A DNA stretch of 9,345 nucleotides, from contig JARXAU010000155.1 of assembly GCA_029865675.1 (NCBI GenBank), forward strand, positions 1 to 9,345, written 5' to 3'. Shown piece after piece: positions 1-5,078 of this stretch; position 1 is the stretch's first letter; every line of letters begins with the position of its first letter. The notes below the pieces were generated by a model. It was given only the letters and a program-made list of their open reading frames with translations. It made no database searches and was not told the DNA's origin. The position numbers and the translations under genes were made by a program. This DNA comes from Rhodoferax sp. (GTDB taxonomy: Bacteria > Pseudomonadota > Gammaproteobacteria > Burkholderiales > Burkholderiaceae_C).

Positions 1-1055
1 CCATGCTGACCTGGATATTGGAATGCGCGGGTTTGCAGCCGGGCTTTTTGGTGGGCGGCGTGCCGCTGAATTTTGGCGTCTCCGCGAGGTTGGGTGCCCC
101 CACGCTCCCCATCCACAGGGCTGATTCCCCTTCCAGCGGACCGTACTTTGTGATCGAAGCCGACGAGTACGACACCGCGTTTTTTGACAAGCGCAGCAAG
201 TTCGTTCACTACCGGCCGCGTACTGCGGTGCTCAATAACCTGGAGTTCGACCACGCCGATATTTTTGACAACCTGGCGGACATTGAGCGCCAGTTTCACC
301 ATCTGGTGCGCACCGTGCCGGGCAGTGGCCGCATTGTGGTCAATGGCCTGGAAGAAAGTCTGGCGCGCGTGCTGCACCGGGGCTGCTGGAGCGTAGTGCG
401 CAGTTTTGGCGCCGCGGTGAGCGACTTCAGCGCGGTGGGCGAGCCCGCTGATTTTGTGGTGCTGCATGGGGGCGAACCCGTTGCCCGCGTGCAGTGGGCG
501 CTGAGCGGGGTGCACAACCAGCTCAATGCGCTGGCCGCCATCGCCGCAGCCGAGCACGTGGGCGTGGCGCCCGCAGACGCAGCGGTGGCGTTGGCGAGCT
601 TTGAGAATGTCAAACGCCGCATGGAAGTGTGCGCGCGCGTCTTTTTGGGCAACGCGCCAGATGCAGCACCGGTGACGATTTACGACGACTTCGCCCACCA
701 CCCCACGGCGATTCGCACCACGGTGAACGGCTTGCGCCGCAGCGTGGGGGCGGCGCGCATTTTGGCGGTGTTTGAGCCGCGCTCCAACACCATGAAGCTC
801 GGCACCATGAAGGCGCAGTTGCCCTGGAGCCTAGAAGAAGTGGACTTGGCTTTTTGTCATGGCGGGGGTCTGGGTTGGGACGCGACCGAGGCTTTGGCGC
901 CCATGGGCGAGCGCGCCCAGGTGGCGCCCACTATCGACGCGCTGGCTGCACTTGTGGCCGCGCAGGCGCGCCCAGGCGACCATATTTTGTGCATGAGCAA
1001 CGGCGGCTTTGGCGGGGTGCACGACAAAATCGCCGCGCTCTTGCGGGCTGGGTAA
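1..1055 (+). CDS. mpl: UDP-N-acetylmuramate:tripeptide ligase Mpl (5' end outside window)
   Basis: Mpl joins recycled L-Ala-gamma-D-Glu-meso-DAP to UDP-MurNAc in the cytoplasm using ATP, which returns wall peptides to precursor synthesis. About 350 residues are visible. The family is usually about 450-460 residues, so roughly 100 N-terminal residues, including the ATP-binding GTHGKT-type loop, lie before base 1; the ATG at base 3 is internal. Diagnostic stretches are FVIEADEYDTAFFDKRSKF (about residues 49-67), LNNLEFDHADIFD (77-89), an SGVHNQLNALAA helix typical of Mur ligases, YDDFAHHPTAI and the C-terminal FEPRSNTMK. MurC shares the fold, but EADEYDTAFFDKRSKF and YDDFAHHPTAI point to Mpl. 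The stop is TAA at 1053-1055. The gene converges with aroG. The loop before FVIEADEYD (about residues 30-46) is Pro/Ser-rich and looks like a variable insertion. Confidence 0.95.
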   Translation, partial: MLTWILECAGLQPGFLVGGVPLNFGVSARLGAPTLPIHRADSPSSGPYFVIEADEYDTAFFDKRSKFVHYRPRTAVLNNLEFDHADIFDNLADIERQFHHLVRTVPGSGRIVVNGLEESLARVLHRGCWSVVRSFGAAVSDFSAVGEPADFVVLHGGEPVARVQWALSGVHNQLNALAAIAAAEHVGVAPADAAVALASFENVKRRMEVCARVFLGNAPDAAPVTIYDDFAHHPTAIRTTVNGLRRSVGAARILAVFEPRSNTMKLGTMKAQLPWSLEEVDLAFCHGGGLGWDATEALAPMGERAQVAPTIDALAALVAAQARPGDHILCMSNGGFGGVHDKIAALLRAG

Positions 1056-1132
1056 ACGGCGGTTCCGTCGGCCGTGGGCAGGCCTGGCCGCCACGTGGTG
1101 CGCAGCGATTACCTGTGGGGCTCAACCATCGC

Positions 1133-1153
1133 CCCCCGGCTCCACGCCGGGGG
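1133..1153. terminator. GC-rich hairpin between convergent mpl and aroG
   Basis: CCCCCGGC at 1133-1140 and GCCGGGGG at 1146-1153 form a perfect 8-bp stem with a 5-nt loop. It starts 14 nt beyond the aroG stop codon and lies 77 nt after the mpl stop. Neither side carries a run of T, so it is not a canonical intrinsic terminator. Its place between converging genes suggests a shared transcription end or an mRNA-stabilising stem. The rest of 1056-1167 shows nothing gene-like. Confidence 0.4.
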
Positions 1154-1167
1154 AGTTGCCGGGCCGC

Positions 1168-2271
1168 TCAGGTCGCTGCGTTGCGCCGCACCCGGCGCGC
1201 CTTGACCGCCTGCGACAGCACTTCCAGGCCTTCCAGCGAATCGTCCCAGCCCAGGCAGGCGTCGGTAATGGTTTGACCGTAGGTCAACGCGGCCGGATTG
1301 TCTTTGCCTGGTGTGAACTTTTGCGCGCCCGCGTGCAGGTGGCTTTCCACCATCACGCCAAACACACGGGTGGAGCCGCCAGAAACCTGGGCAGCGATAT
1401 CGCGGGCGACATCGAGCTGCTTTTCATGCTGTTTGCTGCTGTTGGCGTGGCTGCAGTCCACCATCAGGGTGGGCGGCAATTGGGCCTTTACCAGGTCTTG
1501 GCAGGCGGCCTCCACGCTGGCCGCGTCGTAATTGGGCGCTTTGCCGCCGCGCAAAATCACGTGGCAGTCCGGGTTGCCCTGGGTTTGCACTATGGCGACC
1601 TGGCCGTTTTTGTGCACCGACAAAAAGTGGTGGCCCCCGGCGGCGGCCTGGATGGCGTCGGTGGCGATTTTGATATTGCCGTCGGTGCCGTTCTTGAAGC
1701 CAATCGGCGCCGAAATGCCCGAGGCCAGCTCGCGGTGCACCTGGCTCTCGGTGGTGCGCGCACCAATCGCGCCCCAGGCAATCAGGTCGCCCAGGTACTG
1801 CGGCGAAATCACGTCCAAAAACTCGCTGCCCGCAGGCAAGCCCAGGCGGTTGATATCGATCAGCAACTGGCGCGCCATACGCAGGCCCTCATCAATGCGA
1901 AAGCTCTCGTCCAGGTAGGGGTCGTTAATCAGGCCTTTCCAGCCCACGGTGGTGCGGGGCTTCTCGAAATACACGCGCATCACGATCTCCAGCGTGTCGG
2001 CGTAATGCGCGCGTTGCTCCACCAGGCGGCGTGCGTAGTCCAGAGCGGCTGCCGGATCGTGGATGGAGCAGGGGCCGATGATGACCAGCAGCCGGTCGTC
2101 CTTGCCCGCCATGATGCTTTGGATGCGCCGACGCGTACTCGACACCAGGGTCTCGACGGCGGTGCCGCTGATGGGGAAAAAGCGGATCAGGTGTTCGGGG
2201 GGCGGCAGCACGGTGATGTCCTTGATGCGTTCGTTGTCGGTGGTGCTGGTGCGGTCAGCGCTTGCGGTCAT
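1168..2271 (-). CDS. aroG: Class I DAHP synthase (3-deoxy-7-phosphoheptulonate synthase)
   Basis: Condenses phosphoenolpyruvate and erythrose 4-phosphate to DAHP, the first committed step of the shikimate pathway. The product from the preferred start is 367 residues (E. coli AroG 350). Numbering from that start, visible family residues are the metal ligands Cys68 (GPCSIHD), His275 (SHANSSKQ), Glu309 (VMVESHL) and Asp337 (ITDACLGW). PEP/phosphate-binding residues are Arg99 and Lys104 in MRVYFEKPRTT, Arg172 in GARTTESQVHRELASG, Lys193 in GFKNGTDG and Arg241 in ILRGGKAPNY. The start at 2271 is chosen because AAAGGAG ends 9 nt before it, while an in-frame ATG at 2280 abuts that Shine-Dalgarno with no spacer. 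The N-terminal half resembles E. coli AroG, while QTQGNPD and RGGKAPNY resemble AroF, so the inhibiting amino acid (Phe or Tyr) cannot be told from sequence alone. The gene sits behind a predicted Phe attenuator. Confidence 0.95.
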   Translation of the reverse strand: MTASADRTSTTDNERIKDITVLPPPEHLIRFFPISGTAVETLVSSTRRRIQSIMAGKDDRLLVIIGPCSIHDPAAALDYARRLVEQRAHYADTLEIVMRVYFEKPRTTVGWKGLINDPYLDESFRIDEGLRMARQLLIDINRLGLPAGSEFLDVISPQYLGDLIAWGAIGARTTESQVHRELASGISAPIGFKNGTDGNIKIATDAIQAAAGGHHFLSVHKNGQVAIVQTQGNPDCHVILRGGKAPNYDAASVEAACQDLVKAQLPPTLMVDCSHANSSKQHEKQLDVARDIAAQVSGGSTRVFGVMVESHLHAGAQKFTPGKDNPAALTYGQTITDACLGWDDSLEGLEVLSQAVKARRVRRNAAT

Positions 2272-2280
2272 GGGGAACAT

Positions 2281-2287
2281 CTCCTTT
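2281..2287 (-). promoter_or_regulatory. Shine-Dalgarno of aroG that decides its start
   Basis: The minus strand reads AAAGGAG directly before an ATG at 2280 and 9 nt before a second in-frame ATG at 2271. Only the second has a usable spacing, so translation most likely begins at 2271. Confidence 0.75.
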
Positions 2288-2314
2288 AGCAGTCAATCAA
2301 AATCAAAAAGGCAT

Positions 2315-2342
2315 AAAAAAACCGCCGGGGAGGCCGGCGGTT
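2315..2342 (-). terminator. Intrinsic terminator in the aroG leader (attenuator, segments 3:4)
   Basis: On the minus strand AACCGCCGG (2342-2334), a 5-nt loop CCTCC and CCGGCGGTT (2328-2320) form a perfect 9-bp stem whose 3' end runs into 7 consecutive T (2321-2315). This is a strong rho-independent terminator for transcription heading into aroG. Its T run ends only 27 nt before the aroG Shine-Dalgarno, too little for a separate promoter and transcript start, so aroG transcription should have to read through it. It could also serve simply as the end of the azlCD transcript, but the Phe-rich ORF and alternative pairing just upstream favour attenuation. Confidence 0.85.
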
Positions 2343-2399
2343 CAAGAAGTATCGGGACGTTTTTTCAGCTACGTTCAGAACTCTCTTCCGCCAGTGGCG
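2334..2399 (-). promoter_or_regulatory. Predicted antiterminator pairing in the aroG leader
   Basis: CTGGCGG at 2394-2388, inside the leader ORF, can pair with CCGCCGG at 2340-2334, the 5' arm of the terminator (7 pairs, one G-U). CTGGCGG can instead fold locally: CGCC (2399-2396) pairs with GGCG (2392-2389) around a 3-nt loop. The region therefore has the 1:2, 2:3 and 3:4 arrangement of a ribosome-controlled attenuator. A ribosome paused on the Phe codons would cover segment 1 and leave 2:3 free. A ribosome at the leader stop (2377-2375) would cover segment 2 and let the terminator form. Found by eye, with no energy calculation. Confidence 0.6.
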
Positions 2400-2443
2400 T
2401 TGGAGAAGCAAAAATAGCTAAAGGAAAAAGCGACGCGATGCAT
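2375..2443 (-). CDS. Phe-rich leader peptide upstream of aroG (22 aa)
   Basis: A 22-codon ORF starts at ATG 2443 and stops with TGA 33 nt before the terminator stem. It holds five Phe codons (6, 8, 11, 13, 22) and one Tyr codon (10), with FSFSYFCF as its core. That composition and position match amino-acid leader peptides such as E. coli PheL, whose role is to sense charged tRNA(Phe) by ribosome pausing rather than to make a useful protein. The ORF begins 36 nt after azlD ends. There is no Shine-Dalgarno before its ATG. A possible -10 element places the transcript start at or next to the A of the ATG, so it may be leaderless. A longer overlapping ORF in another frame (2365-2466) is a rival reading but has fewer Phe codons (3 in 33). 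No known homolog is claimed. Confidence 0.7.
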   Translation of the reverse strand: MHRVAFSFSYFCFSNATGGREF

Positions 2444-2449
2444 AGGGAA

Positions 2450-2458
2450 AATGTAGCA
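2450..2458 (-). promoter_or_regulatory. Possible extended -10 element for the aroG leader transcript
   Basis: The minus strand reads TGC-TACATT, similar to the extended -10 pattern TGn-TATAAT (4 of 6 in the hexamer). The next 6 nt lead exactly to the A of the leader ATG at 2443, the normal distance to +1. No convincing -35 box lies 15-19 nt upstream, so the call is weak. aroG could instead be transcribed from the upstream azlCD run. Confidence 0.25.
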
Positions 2459-2478
2459 CAAGTCATTTTCTCCACGAC

Positions 2479-2802
2479 TCACGCCACTAGCCAGCGCCAC
2501 AAGCCGAACACCACAAAGGCGCCGACGATGGCGGTCAGCGTCTGGCGGCTCCACAGTGCCAAGGCAATCGCCGCCACGGTGCCCGGCAGGTAGGCGTTGT
2601 GCAAGGACAAATCGATGGCGTCTTGGGGGGCCAGCGCCATGGGCACTACCAGCGCGGTCAACACGGCTGCGGGCACGTAGCGCAGGGCGCGTTCCAGCCA
2701 GGCGGGGAAAGTCAATCGGTGGCCAAACACTAAAAAGCTCAGCCGGATGCCGTAAGTGACCACCACCATGCCCGCTAGGGCGAGCGCCAAATCGCCGTTC
2801 AT
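2479..2802 (-). CDS. azlD: AzlD family small subunit of a branched-chain amino-acid exporter
   Basis: A 107-residue, strongly hydrophobic inner-membrane protein with about four membrane segments (roughly residues 4-26, 37-58, 66-84 and 88-105). It begins MNGDLALALAGMVVVTYG and contains RYVPAAVLTALVVP, a segment characteristic of AzlD/YgaH proteins. Known family members pair with AzlC/YgaZ: E. coli YgaZH exports valine, and Bacillus AzlCD confers 4-azaleucine resistance. The ATG at 2802 overlaps the azlC stop as ATGA, so the two subunits are probably translationally coupled. The open frame continues upstream of this ATG, but that part lies over azlC and is not protein-like, so the short start is preferred. 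The actual substrate here is unknown. Confidence 0.9.
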   Translation of the reverse strand: MNGDLALALAGMVVVTYGIRLSFLVFGHRLTFPAWLERALRYVPAAVLTALVVPMALAPQDAIDLSLHNAYLPGTVAAIALALWSRQTLTAIVGAFVVFGLWRWLVA

Positions 2803-3512
2803 GGCGCGCCATCCGGGTCGGGAAGATCGGCACGCCGGGACCAGGCTTCTGCCAGCATTCCAGCGCCCACACCCGCTACCGCCGCCAGCATCAGGCCCAG
2901 CTTGAAGGGCAGGGCGCGTGCCAGCAGGGCCACCGTACCGGCCACCACCGCTGCAAACAACACGGGCCGCTCGCGCAACTGCAGCGCCACGATGGCGGCA
3001 AAGGTTGCCACCATGGCAAAGTCCAAGCCCAGGGTCGCCAGGCCCGGCACGCTTTGGCCCAGCAACACGCCCGCAATCGTCCAAATCTGCCAGTTGAAAT
3101 ACATCGCCAGGGACGAGCCCAGCCAGTAATGCGCGCCGTCTTGCAGGCTGGCGTGGTGGCGCAACTGGGTTTCTACTACTGCGAAGGTCTCATCGGTGAG
3201 CCAAAAGGCCAAGGCCCAACGCCAGCGGGCGGGCAGAGCGCGGGCATAGGGCAGCAAGGTTGCGCTGTAAAGCGCGTGGCGCAAATTGACCACCAAGGTG
3301 GTAAGCCAGATGACCGGCAAGGCCGACCCTGTGCTTATCAGGCTGACCGCCACAAACTGGGAAGAGCCGGCAAAGACCAGCGCGGACAAGCCTAGGGTCA
3401 GCCACACTGGCAAGCCGCTCGCAATAGCCAAGGTGCCGAAAATCAGGCCGAAAGGTGCAGCGCCCACCAGCATGGGAATGGTGTCGCGGGCCCCCGCGAA
3501 GAAAGGACGCAA
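2799..3512 (-). CDS. azlC: AzlC family large subunit of a branched-chain amino-acid exporter
   Basis: A 237-residue inner-membrane permease that works with AzlD to export small or branched-chain amino acids. Family signatures are FFAGARDTIPMLVGAAPFG at the N-terminus, FAGSSQF (residues 48-54), NLRHALYS (76-83) and TDETFAV (106-112), followed by further hydrophobic segments. I place the start at TTG 3512: no ATG or GTG fits the family N-terminus, AAGG lies 7 nt upstream, and the length then matches YgaZ (about 245). The open frame runs further upstream to 3683, but that part overlaps tldD and is Arg/His-rich, unlike a membrane protein. An alternative TTG lies at 3518. The gene follows tldD by 23 nt and overlaps azlD by 4 nt. 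Confidence 0.9.
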   Translation of the reverse strand: MRPFFAGARDTIPMLVGAAPFGLIFGTLAIASGLPVWLTLGLSALVFAGSSQFVAVSLISTGSALPVIWLTTLVVNLRHALYSATLLPYARALPARWRWALAFWLTDETFAVVETQLRHHASLQDGAHYWLGSSLAMYFNWQIWTIAGVLLGQSVPGLATLGLDFAMVATFAAIVALQLRERPVLFAAVVAGTVALLARALPFKLGLMLAAVAGVGAGMLAEAWSRRADLPDPDGAP

Positions 3513-3535
3513 ACCCAAACCTTGCCGTTGCCCGC

Positions 3536-4996
3536 TTAGGCAGTGCCGCCCACGGTCAGTCCGTCGATGCGCAGGGTGGGTTGGCCCACTCCCACTGGTA
3601 CGCTTTGACCTTCTTTGCCGCAGGTGCCCACGCCGCTGTCTAAGCGCATGTCGTTGCCGATCATGCTCACGCGCTTCAAACATTCCGGGCCGCTGCCCAC
3701 AATGGTGGCGCCTTTGACTGGGTACAAAATCTTACCGTTTTCCACCCAATAGGCTTCGCTGGCGGAGAACACAAATTTGCCCGAAGTGATGTCGACCTGC
3801 CCGCCGCCAAAGTTGGTCGCGTAAAGGCCTTTTTTGATGCTTTTGACGATTTCCTGCGGGTCTTTGTCGCCGCCTAGCATGTAGGTGTTGGTCATGCGCG
3901 GCATGGGTACGTGGGCGTAGCTTTCACGCCGGCCGTTGCCGGTGGGTGCCACGCCCGTCAGGCGCGCGTTCATGGCGTCTTGGATGTAGCCCTTCAAAAT
4001 GCCGTCTTCAATCAGCACATTGCGTCCGCTGGTGTTGCCCTCGTCGTCCACATTGAGCGAGCCGCGCCGGTCGGCAATCGTGCCGTCGTCCAGCACGGTA
4101 ACGCCTTTGGCCGCCACGCGCTGGCCAATGCGGCCACTGAAGGCGCTGGAGCCTTTGCGGTTGAAGTCGCCTTCTAGGCCATGGCCAATGGCTTCGTGCA
4201 GCAAGATGCCGGGCCAGCCCGAACCCAGCACTACCGTCATTTCGCCCGCAGGTGCCGGGCGCGCTTCCAGGTTGGTCAGCGCCGCGTGTACTGCCTGGTC
4301 CACATACTCGGTGATTTGCGCATCGTCAAAATAAACCAAGCCAAAGCGGCCACCACCGCCAGACGAGCCCATTTCGCGTCGGCCTTTTTGTTCGGCAATC
4401 ACCGTGACCGACAGGCGCACCAGGGGGCGCACGTCGGCGGCCAAGGTGCCGTCGGCGCGCGCGATCAGCACCACGTCGTATTCCATGGCCAGTCCGGCCA
4501 TCACTTGGGCCACGCGCGGGTCTTTGGCGCGCGCCAGGCGTTCCACCTTGCCCAAGAGCGCGACCTTGGTGGCACTGTCGAGGGTGGAGATGGGGTCTTG
4601 GTCGGGGTAGAGCGAGCGGCTGCGGGCGACTTTGGGCCTGGGCACGCTGGTGCGGCGGTTTTGGGCGGCACTTGCGATGGTGCGCACGGTGCGTGCGGCA
4701 TCCAGCAACGCGGCCTCAGAAATGTCGTCGGAATAAGCAAAAGCGGTTTTTTCGCCGCTGACGGCGCGCACGCCCACGCCCTGGTCAATGCTGAACGAGC
4801 CGGTTTTGACAATGCCTTCTTCGAGGCTCCAGCCCTCGGAGCGGGTGTATTGAAAGTACAGGTCGGCCTCATCAACCTTCTGCATCTTTATTTCAGCCAA
4901 GGCGCGCGCGAGGTGCGATTCGTCTAAACCAAAGGGGGTAAGAAGCAGGGATTTGGCCGTGGCCAAACGTTCGATGGTGGGTTCGCGAGAGATCAT
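3536..4996 (-). CDS. tldD: Metalloprotease TldD
   Basis: TldD forms a complex with TldE/PmbA that degrades unfolded peptides. In E. coli it matures microcin B17 and cleaves the CcdA antitoxin. The protein is 486 residues against 481 in E. coli. Visible features are the N-terminal ADLYFQ and SFSIDQGVGVRA region, the zinc motif HEAIGHGLEGDFNRKGSSAFSG with HExxxH at residues 267-272, NVLIEDGILKGYIQD (about 326-340), FGGGQVDITSGKFVFSASEAYW (396-417) and the C-terminal GVGTCG, whose Cys459 is the likely third metal ligand. No pmbA/tldE partner is in this window. The ATG at 4996 has no Shine-Dalgarno of its own; a short ORF ends across it with an ATGA overlap. The gene is co-directional with rodA (82-nt gap) and azlC (23-nt gap). 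Confidence 0.95.
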   Translation of the reverse strand: MISREPTIERLATAKSLLLTPFGLDESHLARALAEIKMQKVDEADLYFQYTRSEGWSLEEGIVKTGSFSIDQGVGVRAVSGEKTAFAYSDDISEAALLDAARTVRTIASAAQNRRTSVPRPKVARSRSLYPDQDPISTLDSATKVALLGKVERLARAKDPRVAQVMAGLAMEYDVVLIARADGTLAADVRPLVRLSVTVIAEQKGRREMGSSGGGGRFGLVYFDDAQITEYVDQAVHAALTNLEARPAPAGEMTVVLGSGWPGILLHEAIGHGLEGDFNRKGSSAFSGRIGQRVAAKGVTVLDDGTIADRRGSLNVDDEGNTSGRNVLIEDGILKGYIQDAMNARLTGVAPTGNGRRESYAHVPMPRMTNTYMLGGDKDPQEIVKSIKKGLYATNFGGGQVDITSGKFVFSASEAYWVENGKILYPVKGATIVGSGPECLKRVSMIGNDMRLDSGVGTCGKEGQSVPVGVGQPTLRIDGLTVGGTA

Positions 4997-5055
4997 CGGG
5001 CCATTTTAGGCTGCGGACGATGCCCCGCTTCGAGACGGGCCATGCCTTGCATCAT
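4993..5055 (-). CDS. Possible 20-aa ORF overlapping the tldD start
   Basis: A 20-codon ORF begins at ATG 5055, has AGGG 6 nt upstream (5065-5062), and stops with the TGA of an ATGA overlap at the tldD ATG (4996-4993). The predicted peptide is short, basic and without recognisable similarity (MMQGMARLEAGHRPQPKMAR). tldD itself lacks a Shine-Dalgarno, so translation of this ORF could deliver ribosomes to tldD. It fills most of the 82-nt rodA-tldD gap. It could equally be chance, since the same frame stays open back into the end of rodA. Confidence 0.25.
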   Translation of the reverse strand: MMQGMARLEAGHRPQPKMAR

Positions 5056-5078
5056 GGTGCGCCCTGGCGCAAAGGGAT

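Noticed and set aside
1009..2289. 426-codon plus-strand frame opposite aroG
   Set aside because: It is the complement of a fully conserved DAHP synthase, with a low-complexity Ala/Gly/His/Arg-rich product and no domain.
2315..2342. Hairpin as nothing more than the azlCD operon terminator
   Set aside because: Possible, but there is no room for a promoter between it and the aroG Shine-Dalgarno, and the Phe-rich ORF with a competing pairing segment lies immediately upstream.
2375..2872. 165-codon minus-strand frame ending in the Phe-rich peptide
   Set aside because: Most of it overlaps azlD in another frame. Only its last 22 codons, from ATG 2443, have the position and composition of a leader peptide, and these are reported separately.
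4181..4927. 248-codon plus-strand frame opposite tldD
   Set aside because: Antisense shadow of the TldD coding frame; no recognisable domain or ribosome binding site.
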